From Roseovarius litorisediminis (GTDB lineage: Bacteria; Pseudomonadota; Alphaproteobacteria; Rhodobacterales; Rhodobacteraceae), in the NCBI RefSeq assembly GCF_900172295.1, contig NZ_FWFL01000004.1, forward strand, positions 1 to 64,000: 64,000 nucleotides of DNA. Direction: 5' to 3'. Shown here in pieces: positions 28,028-38,092 of this stretch. Under the pieces are notes generated by a model, which did no database searches, had not been told where the DNA came from, and saw only the letters and a program-made list of their open reading frames with translations. Both the position numbers and the translations under genes were made by a program. How positions within the stretch are numbered: the stretch's first letter is position 1; each line of letters starts with the position of its first letter.

Positions 28028-29154
28028 AACTTATCCAACACGCGCGACAGGGCACCGGGCCGGTAATCCGGCCTGGCAGTGACCCTTTCCCGCGTTACCG
28101 GGGCAACATCGGACAAACGGTCCGGTCCCTCCCGGTCGGCCAGCCATAAGCCACCCAGATTGCCTATCCCGGCCTTTTGCAGCATAGGCGCCGCATCAGC
28201 GGCGGCGTCTTTGTTTTCAATTGCTTCGTTCAGCAACTCGGCGTCGAATTCCAACCCCATTTGCCGGGCGCCTGCAACGATCCATTCGGCAGTAAAACCA
28301 GAAAGCTGCGGCACGACGCCACTTCCACCGACCACACTGTGCAGACCGGGAAACCAAAGCTGCTGATACGGTCGCTCGGTGCCTGTGACTTCTCCGTTAA
28401 GTCCGTTTGGCCCATCCAGGTTATCCCACAAAGTCGGCGGATAAAGACGTCGACGCTCATCAATTGCAACCGCATGGCGCGCGGCGCGTACCGATCGGGA
28501 AAGGGCAGCATCGTGGAAGGCATATTTCTGATTCACCTGCTTCGAAATTGCGCCAAATATCCCCGGCATACCCAGGGCACCGACGGTATCCCATACGCCC
28601 ATATAGGTCAGCCGCAAAAAAGAACTGTCCTGATCGCCCTGTGATTGGCGCCATTTCAGGTCTTCCATGCTGGTCGCCGTCTGGGGTGAAAACGCCTGAC
28701 GAAAACGTCGGCCCCCTTCGGTATCGGGGCCCGAATTTTTATCACGCCGACGGTATTTATCAACCGCGTCATCGATGCGGTCCAACCGGTCGCGCGGGGG
28801 AATCCCCGCAGTTCGGATCAATCCCGCCAGTGAGCGCGCCGTGTAAGCCCCGCGCGAAAAACCAAAGATGAAGATTTCGTCGCCAGGTTCATACCAGAAC
28901 ACGAGATTCCGATAGGCTTCAGCCATATTGTCATCAAGACCCCAGCCAAGTGCGCCGCCAAGCCATTTGTCCATCTTTCGGGCCACTGCGTTTGAGCCGC
29001 GACCGGTACCGACCCCCTGCTGGTAATAAACAAGCTGAGTTTTGCCATCTGCCGCACTTGGCAGAACTGCGCGCGATAACCGCGCTACATGCGTAGGATG
29101 TGGCGCAGAAAGACGATTCCACGTACCATCGCAGAAAATTGCTATGCGTTTCAT
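28024..29154 (-). CDS. DUF2235 alpha/beta hydrolase
   Basis: A 376-residue protein of the DUF2235 family, which includes the Tle1 phospholipase effectors of type VI secretion. The N-terminus [13 protein letters not shown] is typical. The nucleophile elbow is [15 protein letters not shown] with S100, and conserved acid residues follow ([11 protein letters not shown]). The substrate is unknown. No type VI genes or immunity partner are visible nearby, so a housekeeping or storage role is as likely as a toxin role. The ATG at 29154 starts the family homology; the frame is open to 29184. Confidence 0.88.
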   Translation of the reverse strand: MKRIAIFCDGTWNRLSAPHPTHVARLSRAVLPSAADGKTQLVYYQQGVGTGRGSNAVARKMDKWLGGALGWGLDDNMAEAYRNLVFWYEPGDEIFIFGFSRGAYTARSLAGLIRTAGIPPRDRLDRIDDAVDKYRRRDKNSGPDTEGGRRFRQAFSPQTATSMEDLKWRQSQGDQDSSFLRLTYMGVWDTVGALGMPGIFGAISKQVNQKYAFHDAALSRSVRAARHAVAIDERRRLYPPTLWDNLDGPNGLNGEVTGTERPYQQLWFPGLHSVVGGSGVVPQLSGFTAEWIVAGARQMGLEFDAELLNEAIENKDAAADAAPMLQKAGIGNLGGLWLADREGPDRLSDVAPVTRERVTARPDYRPGALSRVLDKF

Positions 29155-29266
29155 AATGCAGCCTGACGTAAAGACTTGGATCAATACAGTCAGTCTAGCC
29201 GCATCCGGGGCGTTCAGACAAGGTTCACCACATGCGTGGGTTGGTTCGGGATGGCGCGAACTGCCC

Positions 29267-30724
29267 CTATTTCGACGGTGGCTTACCCGAAAGGTGCTTG
29301 CGCAGGCGCGACGAGCCCGGCTTCTTTTTCGCCTTGTAGGGGTTCTTGTCCGATTGGCTGCGCAAATGCAGACGGATTGGCGTGCCGGGCATATCGAAGT
29401 CTGTGCGCAGCCCGTTTACCAGATACCGGATATAACTCTCGGGCATCTTGTCGGGATGCGAACACATCACCACAAATCCCGGCGGTCGAGTTTTGGCCTG
29501 GGTCATGTAGCGCAGTTTGATCCTTTTGCCACCCGGCGCAGGGGGCGGATGCTGTTCAAGCATACCGGTCAGCCAGCGATTAAGCTGGGCGGTAGTGATC
29601 CGTCGGTTCCAGACATCGTTGGCCTTTTCAACCGCCGCGCGCAGGCGGTCCAGCCCCTTGCCGGTTTTGGCTGAAACCGTCACCAGCGGCGCACCGCGAA
29701 GTTGCGGCAAAAGCCGTTCAAAGCTTTCGCGCAGATCCCTCAGTTTTGCCTGCTTTTCAGGTTCCACGTCCCATTTATTGACAGCCACAACCACGGCGCG
29801 GCCTTCGCGCTCGGCCAGATCGGCGATACGCAAATCCTGCTGTTCAAACGGAATGGCCGCATCCAGCAGCACAATCACAACTTCCGCAAATTTGACAGCC
29901 CGCAGACCGTCACTGACTGAAAGTTTTTCAAGTTTTTCCTGCACGCGCGCCTTTTTCCGCATACCTGCCGTATCAAAAATACGTACCGGTAGCCCATCCC
30001 AATCCATCTGGACCGAGATAGCATCGCGTGTAATCCCGGCCTCAGGCCCGGTCAGTAGACGTTCTTCGCCCAGCAATTGGTTGATAAGTGTGGATTTCCC
30101 GGCATTCGGGCGGCCGACCACTGCGATCTGCAGCGGCTTTGAAGCGGTTGGGACGCGCACCCCGTCGTCTTCCCCGTCCTCCAGTGATACATCGGTTTCC
30201 GGGGCGTCAGCCCTGGCACGTTCTTCGAACTTGTCAGCCAGTGGCATGAGCTGCGAATAAAGATCGTTCAGACCTTCGCCATGTTCAGCCGACAGGCGGA
30301 TGGGTTCTCCCAGGCCCAAACCATATGCCTCGATCACACCGGCATCTGCCGCGGCACCCTCGGCCTTGTTTGCCGCAAGAATGACATGGGCACTACGCTT
30401 GCGCAGGATCTCGGCGAACACTTCATCCGTTGGAGTTACGCCGGTACGGGCATCAATCATGAACAGGCAGATATCGGCCATATCAACCGCACGTTCGGTC
30501 AGTTTTCGCATCCGCCCCTGAAGGGATTCATCTGTCGCCTCTTCCAGACCGGCGGTGTCGATCACCGTAAAGCGAAGGTCCCCCAGGCGCGCCGCGCCTT
30601 CGCGCAGGTCACGTGTAACGCCCGGCTGGTCATCGACCAAAGCCAGTCGTTTTCCGACAAGTCGGTTGAATAGCGTGGATTTACCCACATTGGGGCGCCC
30701 CACGATGGCAAGGGTGAACGTCAT
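29267..30724 (-). CDS. der: Ribosome-assembly GTPase Der
   Basis: A 485-residue tandem GTPase needed for 50S subunit maturation. The first G domain has [22 protein letters not shown] and NKAEG. An acidic linker follows ([11 protein letters not shown]). The second G domain has [26 protein letters not shown] and VNKWDVE. A KH-like domain closes the protein, with a basic tail ([16 protein letters not shown]). It follows bamB by 50 bases; the yfgM-bamB-der order is that of E. coli. Confidence 0.98.
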   Translation of the reverse strand: MTFTLAIVGRPNVGKSTLFNRLVGKRLALVDDQPGVTRDLREGAARLGDLRFTVIDTAGLEEATDESLQGRMRKLTERAVDMADICLFMIDARTGVTPTDEVFAEILRKRSAHVILAANKAEGAAADAGVIEAYGLGLGEPIRLSAEHGEGLNDLYSQLMPLADKFEERARADAPETDVSLEDGEDDGVRVPTASKPLQIAVVGRPNAGKSTLINQLLGEERLLTGPEAGITRDAISVQMDWDGLPVRIFDTAGMRKKARVQEKLEKLSVSDGLRAVKFAEVVIVLLDAAIPFEQQDLRIADLAEREGRAVVVAVNKWDVEPEKQAKLRDLRESFERLLPQLRGAPLVTVSAKTGKGLDRLRAAVEKANDVWNRRITTAQLNRWLTGMLEQHPPPAPGGKRIKLRYMTQAKTRPPGFVVMCSHPDKMPESYIRYLVNGLRTDFDMPGTPIRLHLRSQSDKNPYKAKKKPGSSRLRKHLSGKPPSK

Positions 30725-30774
30725 CTTTTCAGGCTCCGGAACGGATCAAGCCGTCCTGTTATACCACGCGTGCG

Positions 30775-32118
30775 TCAACGGAAAGCGTGCAATTGCCCTT
30801 TGGTCGAAACCACATAAAGCGTATTGCCCGCGACCACCGGGTTCGTCGTTGCCCCGCCCGGCAAAGGCAAAGTGCCTTTCGCAGCCCCCGAAGCAGGATC
30901 GAAAAACCGCAACTGCCCGTCGCTGGAAGCCACAATCAGACGGCCACCTGCAATAATTGGTCCGTAGTGGCCGAAAATTTCGGTCTGCCTCCGCGGGCGG
31001 TCTTTGGTAAATAGCGGCAGTTCCTGCCCCCAGATACGCGTGCCGTCTTCGGCGGACAGACGCAAAAGCTCGTTGCGGTCTGACACCATGAAGATCGAAT
31101 CACCTGCAGGCCAGACCGGATTAAGCGGGCCTTCGTTGGCTGTCCACAACCGTTTACCATTACCCAGACCAAGTGCGACCGTGCGGCCAGAGTGGCTTCC
31201 GACGTAGATTTTATCGCCATCAACAACCGGATCACCGGTAATATCGCCAACCTTTGCACTCGCGATCCCGGGGCGCTGCCCCGCAACCTGAGTGTCCCAC
31301 AGACGCAGGCCGCCTTTCCGGAATGCCCCCTGTAACTCACCCGAGCCAAAGGCGAACACGGCATATTTATCGGTAACTGCAGGTGCCGGGCCACCCATTA
31401 CGTTGTTGATGTCGGGTGTTGCCGACAATTGCCAGCGGATGCGGCCATTACCGGTATCAAGCGCCCACGCAATTTCGTCTCCCGACACCAGATAGACAAG
31501 ATCGTCCATCACTGTTGGGCTGCCGGTTCCCGTGGAGCGCAGGTTCTGTTGCCAGATCTCACCACCGGTCGCAGGATCCAGTGCCGTCATCAGGCCAAAT
31601 CCAGAAGACACAAAAAGCTTGCCATCGCCATAAGCCAGCCCACCGCCCCCTGCATCAGGACCCGAGTCATTAGGCGGCGTCAGATCGCGACTCCATAGCA
31701 CCTTACCCGAGGTCGAGACAGCAGTCACTTTAGCCTGAGCGTCAAGCGTGAAGACACGCCCGCCTGCCACAACCGGATCAGCAGTGATGCGGTTTTTGCG
31801 ACCATCGCCCGCACCGATGTTAACAGACCAAACAAGTTGCGGGTTGCTGCCAAGCGCGGGATGAGCGTTTCGTGTCGTTGGCGAACCTGCGCGCTGCACC
31901 CAGTCCGTGTTCGCCTGTGCCGCTGTCAACGACAAGGGCAGGTTTAGATTGCCCTGGCTTTCCAACTGAATTGCCGCACCATCCGCATTTGTAAGCACAT
32001 CGCGAATATTTTCGCGCTCACCCGTCAGAATCGCTTCCTTCTTGGTACAAGCAGTAAGGCTCAGGATTGCTGCAAGCCCCAGGATAAGTCCGTTCGTTTT
32101 CAACACTCTTGCCCCCAC
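30775..32118 (-). CDS. bamB: Outer-membrane assembly lipoprotein BamB-like, PQQ-type beta-propeller
   Basis: A 447-residue lipoprotein with a hydrophobic leader and lipobox LSLTAC (Cys24 from the GTG at 32118), followed by an eight-bladed PQQ-like propeller with repeats such as GRVFTLDAQAKVTAVS, GLMTALDPATGGEIWQQNL and VYLVSGDEIAWALDTGNGRI. It is expected to support the BAM complex in inserting outer-membrane proteins. The start is uncertain: the GTG at 32118 and a second GTG at 32106 both fit. It lies between yfgM-like and der. Confidence 0.88.
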   Translation of the reverse strand: MGARVLKTNGLILGLAAILSLTACTKKEAILTGERENIRDVLTNADGAAIQLESQGNLNLPLSLTAAQANTDWVQRAGSPTTRNAHPALGSNPQLVWSVNIGAGDGRKNRITADPVVAGGRVFTLDAQAKVTAVSTSGKVLWSRDLTPPNDSGPDAGGGGLAYGDGKLFVSSGFGLMTALDPATGGEIWQQNLRSTGTGSPTVMDDLVYLVSGDEIAWALDTGNGRIRWQLSATPDINNVMGGPAPAVTDKYAVFAFGSGELQGAFRKGGLRLWDTQVAGQRPGIASAKVGDITGDPVVDGDKIYVGSHSGRTVALGLGNGKRLWTANEGPLNPVWPAGDSIFMVSDRNELLRLSAEDGTRIWGQELPLFTKDRPRRQTEIFGHYGPIIAGGRLIVASSDGQLRFFDPASGAAKGTLPLPGGATTNPVVAGNTLYVVSTKGQLHAFR

Positions 32119-32164
32119 TTATCCCTTCAAACCAAAAGCCGGGCACATCCCGGCATTGGTTATT

Positions 32165-32830
32165 CTATTCACTCAGCGGCACTTCAGGCAAATCACCGCC
32201 TAAAGCCACAATCACTTGTGTTGCACGGCGACGCAAGCCCGCCGTGGCCTCGGCATCGGTGGCGATCTGCCCCAGCCGTTTGATCGCCGCATCGTTATTG
32301 CCAAGCTCTACTTCAATCAGCGCCAGTTGCTCTTCGGCCAGAAGTCGCGTCAAACCGCCAGAAAGCGCCAGACCTTCCAGGCGCGCGCGGCGTTCATCAA
32401 CCGCAAGGCCACTCTCTGGGATACTTGTTGCCTTGAGTGTGGCGATCTGCCGATAGATTGGCGGCACCCCGTCACGGTCTGCCAGCGCGAGAAGGCGGGT
32501 TGCAGCATCTTTCGGCGACTGAGACGCTTCTTCGCTGGAGGCCAGAAGATCAATGACCGCTTGGCTTGTTGCATTTGGGGCCTCTATTGCTTCCAATGCA
32601 GCTGCACGCGCCGGTCCATCAACATTTTCCAGTGAGGCCAGAATTGCATCACCCAAATCTTCGGCTGCCTGCCGGTCCTGCGCCTTGCGCCATTCGTTCC
32701 AGGCCGCGCCACCAACCAGTACAAAAACGCCCAGTACAGCAATCCAGCCGTAACGACGGAACAGCCGGAACAGGCGGTCGCGGCGGACCTCTTCGGTGAC
32801 CTCATCAATGAAACTATCGGTATTGCTCAC
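32165..32830 (-). CDS. yfgM: YfgM-like ancillary translocon protein
   Basis: A 221-residue protein with a basic cytoplasmic N-terminus (EEVRRDRLFRLFRRYGW), one membrane helix (about 29-46) and a periplasmic TPR-like alpha-helical domain. Its length and topology match YfgM, which associates with SecYEG and periplasmic chaperones. The place before bamB and der supports this. Sequence signatures are weak, so the symbol rests largely on synteny. Confidence 0.8.
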   Translation of the reverse strand: MSNTDSFIDEVTEEVRRDRLFRLFRRYGWIAVLGVFVLVGGAAWNEWRKAQDRQAAEDLGDAILASLENVDGPARAAALEAIEAPNATSQAVIDLLASSEEASQSPKDAATRLLALADRDGVPPIYRQIATLKATSIPESGLAVDERRARLEGLALSGGLTRLLAEEQLALIEVELGNNDAAIKRLGQIATDAEATAGLRRRATQVIVALGGDLPEVPLSE

Positions 32831-33041
32831 GCGTGTTTCCCCTTGGGTTTTCGCCCCCTCTTAGCGTGTCGCCGTGGCCCTGCCAAGAGGTGGTCAGTGT
32901 TGCATCAAGGCCTCATATTGCAGCGGCACATGGAAAAGTATAATCTGAACCGGTCAGTTTAGCGTATGCGGGCATTGCAACATGCCGGTGCGGTCCCACA
33001 TATTTGGGAATATGTGGGGGGTTGGTTCAGAAGGTAGAGAC

Positions 33042-34283
33042 ATGCGAATCTTTCCGATACTTGCCGCCATTCTGGTGACGGGCCTGATCTATGTCTTTAT
33101 TTTCGAACGGGACAGGTTTCTGGTAACAGCGCCGAATTCTGAAAGAAACGCCTCGGCAGAAGCACGAGACACCTCCGGGCCAACCGCTGAATCGAAAGCA
33201 GGAACCGCGCATTCAGTTGGCGTGATTGCCGTACATTCTGTAGCACGACAAATCGACAGCGCCGTAATTTTGCGCGGTCAGACCGAAGCGGACAGGCAGG
33301 TCGAGCTTCGGGCGGAAACTTCGGGTCGGGTGATCTCTGAACCTTTACGCAAAGGCGCCTTCGTCGAAAAGGGGCAGATGTTATGTGTTCTGGATCCGGC
33401 GACTCGCGCCGCCACTTTAGCTGAAGCTCAATCGCGTCTTGCCGAAGCGCGTGCGCGCCTGCCCGAGGCCACAGCGCGACTGCAGGAGGCACTTGCCCAA
33501 CTGACCGAAGCGCAACTTAACGACAATGCAGCCGAGAAACTGTCACAAGAAGGATTTGCTTCTGAAACGCGGGTTGCGTCGACCCGGGCCGCCGTAAGTT
33601 CTGCGCAGGCAGGAGTACAATCGGCGCGCACAGGGGTTGAGGCGTCACGCTCGGGCATCCAATCTGCAGAAGCCTCGGTGGCTGCAGCTGAAAAAGAGAT
33701 TGAGCGGTTGACCATCACAGCCCCCTTCGAGGGGTTGTTGGAATCCGACACTGCTGAACTGGGCAGCCTTCTGCAACCCGGGGCGCTCTGTGCCACGGTT
33801 ATTCAGCTGGATCCCATCATGCTGGTTGGGTTTGTACCCGAGACTCAGGTAAACCGGGTCGAACTGGGCGCCGGGGCCATGGCAAAACTTGCGTCAGGTG
33901 AACGGGTAGAGGGACATGTTACGTTCCTGTCACGTGCCGCCGATGAAACCACCCGCACCTTTCGTGTCGAAATTGAAGTCCCCAACCCCAAGCTTAGGCT
34001 GCGCGACGGGCAAACCGCCGAGATCGTAATCAGCGCGGATGGTTCCAAAGCGCATCTGCTGCCACAGTCTGCCCTGACACTGAACGATGAAGGCACGCTT
34101 GGTGTACGTCTGGTCACAAAGGAAAACGCCGCGCAGTTTCAACCGGTCGAATTGCTGCGCGATACAATCAATGGTGTCTGGCTGTCTGGACTGCCTGAAA
34201 AGGCTGATGTGATCATCGTTGGCCAGGAATATGTAACAGACGGAGTGCCGGTAGCAGCCTCGTATCAGGAGATCGGCCAATGA
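33042..34283 (+). CDS. RND efflux periplasmic adaptor subunit
   Basis: A 413-residue membrane fusion protein linking an RND pump to an outer-membrane channel. After an N-terminal membrane segment (IFPILAAILVTGLIYVFIF) comes the lipoyl half (LRAETSGRVISEPLRKGAFV), a long Ala/Glu-rich coiled coil (about 130-225), the second lipoyl half (TITAPFEGLLESDTAELGS) and the beta-barrel (RAADETTRTFRVEIEVPN). The ATG at 33042 is chosen because the membrane segment follows at once. It overlaps the permease gene by 4 bases. Confidence 0.93.
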   Translation: MRIFPILAAILVTGLIYVFIFERDRFLVTAPNSERNASAEARDTSGPTAESKAGTAHSVGVIAVHSVARQIDSAVILRGQTEADRQVELRAETSGRVISEPLRKGAFVEKGQMLCVLDPATRAATLAEAQSRLAEARARLPEATARLQEALAQLTEAQLNDNAAEKLSQEGFASETRVASTRAAVSSAQAGVQSARTGVEASRSGIQSAEASVAAAEKEIERLTITAPFEGLLESDTAELGSLLQPGALCATVIQLDPIMLVGFVPETQVNRVELGAGAMAKLASGERVEGHVTFLSRAADETTRTFRVEIEVPNPKLRLRDGQTAEIVISADGSKAHLLPQSALTLNDEGTLGVRLVTKENAAQFQPVELLRDTINGVWLSGLPEKADVIIVGQEYVTDGVPVAASYQEIGQ

Positions 34284-37200
34284 CAGGACTGGTTGACTGG
34301 GCTGCTGCCCGGGCACGTATGGTCATTGCCTTTATTGTCCTGTCTCTCCTGGCAGGCAGCCTGGCCTATGTCGGCCTTCCAAAGGAAGGTGAACCAGACA
34401 TCGAGATCCCGGCTCTTTTCGTTTCGGTTCAGTTCCCGGGTATCTCTGCCGAAGACAGCGAGAAACTGCTGGTCAAGGTCATGGAGACCGAACTGAGCGA
34501 TCTGGACGGCCTGAAAAAAATTTCCGGCACGGCTGCTGAAAACTATGCCGGTGTCGCGTTGGAGTTTGAGTTTGGTTGGGACAAGACCAAAATTCTGGCA
34601 GATGTGCGCGATGCGATGGACAACGCCGAGGCGGATTTCCCGGATGGGGCCGAGAAATACACCCTCACAGAGGTGAATTTCAGCGAATTCCCGATCATCA
34701 TCGTCAATCTGACGGGGGCGGTGCCGGAACGCACGATGGCGCGGCTGGCTAAAAATTTGCAGGACACGCTGGAGGCACTGGAGCCTGTGCTGGAGGCGGG
34801 CATCGCCGGCAATCGTGACGAGATGGTCGAGGTTGTCATCGACCCGCTGCGCCTTGAATCCTATAACGTTACTGCTCCGGAACTGATCGATGTGGTTCGC
34901 AATAATAACCGGTTGATTGCCGCAGGCGAGGTCGAGAGCGATCAAGGCACATTCTCGGTCAAGATCCCGTCGTCCTTTGACGAGACCCGCGATATATATG
35001 ACCTGCCGGTCAAGACCAATGGTGACCGGGTGGTCACACTTGGCGATCTGGCCGAAATCAACCTGACCTTCGAAGACCGGATCGGCACCGCACGGTTCAA
35101 CGGTGAAAACACGGTCGCCCTGCAGGTGGTCAAGCGCAAGGGGTACAACATCATCGACACCGCCAATCTGGTGCGCGAGAACGTGGCCAGGGCCAAGGCG
35201 GAATGGCCTGAAAAGTTGCAGGCGGCGGTTCAGGTCGGTACGTCGAACGATCAGTCACGCACTGTGGCTTCGATGGTCAGTCAGCTGGAAGGCTCGGTTC
35301 TGACGGCGATTGCGTTGGTGATGATCGTCATTCTTGCCACGCTTGGCGTCCGCCCTGCCCTGCTGGTTGGCTTTGCGATCCCCACCTCGTTCCTGCTGTG
35401 CTTTGCGCTGCTGGCAATTATGGGTGTGGCGGTTTCTAACATCGTGATGTTCGGGCTTATTCTGGCAGTGGGCATGCTGGTGGACGGCGCGATTGTTGTG
35501 GTGGAATACGCTGACAAACGGATTGCCGAGGGGACCGGCCCGATGCACGCCTATGTCGAGGCCGCCAAGCGGATGTTCTGGCCGGTCGTCAGTTCGACCG
35601 CGACAACGCTGTGTGCCTTTCTGCCGATGCTGTTCTGGCCCGGGGTTCCGGGGCAGTTCATGGGCATGTTGCCGGTCACGTTGATTTTCGTACTGAGTGC
35701 GTCACTGCTGGTGGCATTGGTCTATCTGCCGGTGATGGGTGGAGTCACCGGTCGAATGGAGCGGTGGTTCAACTGCCGGATCGACCAGATCGCCGGGGCC
35801 GCCAGGGGCTGGCATGCCGCGCTGTTTCCTTTGGCGGGGATCGCCGCGGCTTTGGGGGCGGCAGCGGCTTATCTGTTGTTATTGGCCGTCTCAGGCAGAC
35901 TCGGCCTGCTGGACACGTCAAAAATATTCGCATCGGTCGTGCCGACTCTGGCCTCGGCCTTTGTGATGTCCCTGGGCATCGTTGCGATGGCGGCGCTGGC
36001 GGTAGCAGGCGGAGTCGCCGCCCTTCTGGGCCTGCTGGCGATTCCGCGCCGGTTTGCCAATTTCCTGGGCTGGCTCAGGCAAAAAATCTGGCCCAGCCGG
36101 CCGGAAAAAGTGAAATCGGGGTATCGCCGCTCGCTCTTTGGCTGGTTCATCCATCTGATCGCGGCCAATCCGGTGGCGCCGCTGATGGCGTTCTGCGCGA
36201 TCTTTGTCCTCGTCGGCTCGGTGCTGATATATTTCATCGGCCACAACAAGGGCACAGAGTTTTTTGTCGATACCGAGCCCGAGCAGGCCATCGTCTATGT
36301 CCGTGGTCGCGGTAACCTGTCGCTGGCGCAAAAAGACAAGCTGGTGGACGAGGTCGAACAGGTGGTCATGTCCCATCCGGGCGTTCAGACCGCGTTTTCC
36401 TTTGCCGGAGACGGCGGGCTGACCAACAACGACAGAGGCGCAGGCCCGCCGCTTGATACCATTGGTCAGGTGCAGTTTGAAACCATCCCGTGGGAGGACC
36501 GTGCCAACACCACCGAACCGTGGTTGTTTGGCCTGTGGCAGCGCAAGATCAAGGCCAGCGAGTTGGATGGCAATACCATCATCGACGAGTTGACGACCGA
36601 GCTGGAGAAAATTCCCGGTATCATGATCGATATCCGGTCGCAGGCCCGCGGTCCGGCTTCGGCCAAACCCGTCCATCTGCGGATCAAGGGGGATGACTGG
36701 CAAACGCTGAAGGCCTTTACGGAAAAGGCTCGCGCAAAGTTTGACGAAACCCAGGGACTGAAGCTGATCGAAGATACCCTGCCCCTGCCCGGCATCGACT
36801 GGCAGATTGACGTGGATGTGGAAAAGGCCGGGCGTTACGGCGCCGATGTGGCCACCGTGGGGGCGATGGTGCAACTCGTGACGCGTGGTATTTTGCTTGA
36901 TACCATGCGGGTGCCGTCCAGCGACGAAGAAATCGATATCCGCGTGCGCCTGCCCGCCAGTGACCGGGTGCTCAGCACTCTAGACACACTGAAAGTACGG
37001 ACCGAGGACGGGCTTATCCCGCTCAGCAACTTTATCACCCGCAAGCCTGTGGCCAAACTGGCGCAAATCGACCGGGTGGATCAGACCCGGTATTTCGACA
37101 TCAAAGCAGGCGTTCAGGATGGGCTGACCAGGACCGTCATCAATGAAAAAGGTCAGGAAAGCGAGGTTCCCGTCACTCCTAACGAACGAATAGAAGAATT

Positions 37201-38071
37201 GACGAAATGGCTGGACAGCGGCGTTCTGCCTGCCGGGCTGGAGTATGAGTGGACCGGAGACGCCGAAGATCAGAAAGAATCCGGCGCTTTCCTGCAAAAG
37301 GCCTTTCTGGGCGCACTTGGGCTAATGTTCATTATCCTGCTGGCGCAATTCAACAGCGTATACAACGCGGCTCTGGTGCTGATGGCAGTGGTCCTGTCGA
37401 CCACTGGCGTTCTGATCGGGATGTTGGTCATGGACCAGACCTTTTCAATCATCATGACCGGCACCGGCATAGTCGCACTGGCAGGAATCGTGGTGAACAA
37501 CAATATTGTTTTGATCGACACCTATCAGGAATTCAGCCGGTACATGCCCCGGATAGAGGCAATTACCCGCACCGCCGAGGCTCGGATTCGCCCGGTTATG
37601 CTGACCACAATCACCACGATGGCAGGACTTGCGCCAATGATGTTCGGGCTTAGCCTTGATTTCGTCAATGGCGGCTATTCCTTTAACAGCCCGACAGCCC
37701 TGTGGTGGAAACAACTTGCGACAGCGGTTGTTTTTGGCCTTGGCATCGCCACGGTGCTGACCCTGATCTTTACCCCGTCGATGCTGGCGTTGCGGATCTG
37801 GGCGGGGACTTACGTTCAGTGGATTGCGCAGTTGATGGCCAAGCTCTCGATGGGCGCCAGCAGCCGCGCGGCGCGTGACTGGGCCCTCACCCGGGCAGCG
37901 CGGCGCATCGAAGCGCCTGAAATTCTTTGGGACGACGAACGCGATCGGGATAAGGGTTATGTTGTCGAAGACGACGAACCCGAGGCAGACGACATAAAGC
38001 GCATTCTGAAGCACCGAGATAAGGATGCGCAACTACCTACAGATGGCAAACCCCTGCGCGCAGCAGAGTAA
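34280..38071 (+). CDS. RND efflux permease with a large central insertion
   Basis: A 1263-residue proton-driven efflux pump of the AcrB/HAE-type superfamily. Family motifs present are FPGISAEDSEKLL in the porter domain, the helix 4 segment GLILAVGMLVDGAIVVVEY with its acidic residues, and the second-half GTGIVALAGIVVNNNIVLID. Usual members are about 1020-1060 residues. Here about 125 extra residues (about 493-620) lie between the sixth and seventh core helices, with two or three more hydrophobic stretches (FPLAGIAAALGAAAAYLLLL and SLGIVAMAALAVAGGVAALL). The C-terminus also has an acidic extension of about 60 residues. No outer-membrane channel gene is adjacent. Confidence 0.93.
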   Translation: MTGLVDWAAARARMVIAFIVLSLLAGSLAYVGLPKEGEPDIEIPALFVSVQFPGISAEDSEKLLVKVMETELSDLDGLKKISGTAAENYAGVALEFEFGWDKTKILADVRDAMDNAEADFPDGAEKYTLTEVNFSEFPIIIVNLTGAVPERTMARLAKNLQDTLEALEPVLEAGIAGNRDEMVEVVIDPLRLESYNVTAPELIDVVRNNNRLIAAGEVESDQGTFSVKIPSSFDETRDIYDLPVKTNGDRVVTLGDLAEINLTFEDRIGTARFNGENTVALQVVKRKGYNIIDTANLVRENVARAKAEWPEKLQAAVQVGTSNDQSRTVASMVSQLEGSVLTAIALVMIVILATLGVRPALLVGFAIPTSFLLCFALLAIMGVAVSNIVMFGLILAVGMLVDGAIVVVEYADKRIAEGTGPMHAYVEAAKRMFWPVVSSTATTLCAFLPMLFWPGVPGQFMGMLPVTLIFVLSASLLVALVYLPVMGGVTGRMERWFNCRIDQIAGAARGWHAALFPLAGIAAALGAAAAYLLLLAVSGRLGLLDTSKIFASVVPTLASAFVMSLGIVAMAALAVAGGVAALLGLLAIPRRFANFLGWLRQKIWPSRPEKVKSGYRRSLFGWFIHLIAANPVAPLMAFCAIFVLVGSVLIYFIGHNKGTEFFVDTEPEQAIVYVRGRGNLSLAQKDKLVDEVEQVVMSHPGVQTAFSFAGDGGLTNNDRGAGPPLDTIGQVQFETIPWEDRANTTEPWLFGLWQRKIKASELDGNTIIDELTTELEKIPGIMIDIRSQARGPASAKPVHLRIKGDDWQTLKAFTEKARAKFDETQGLKLIEDTLPLPGIDWQIDVDVEKAGRYGADVATVGAMVQLVTRGILLDTMRVPSSDEEIDIRVRLPASDRVLSTLDTLKVRTEDGLIPLSNFITRKPVAKLAQIDRVDQTRYFDIKAGVQDGLTRTVINEKGQESEVPVTPNERIEELTKWLDSGVLPAGLEYEWTGDAEDQKESGAFLQKAFLGALGLMFIILLAQFNSVYNAALVLMAVVLSTTGVLIGMLVMDQTFSIIMTGTGIVALAGIVVNNNIVLIDTYQEFSRYMPRIEAITRTAEARIRPVMLTTITTMAGLAPMMFGLSLDFVNGGYSFNSPTALWWKQLATAVVFGLGIATVLTLIFTPSMLALRIWAGTYVQWIAQLMAKLSMGASSRAARDWALTRAARRIEAPEILWDDERDRDKGYVVEDDEPEADDIKRILKHRDKDAQLPTDGKPLRAAE

Positions 38072-38092
38072 TTCCGCAGGAGAATGAACATA

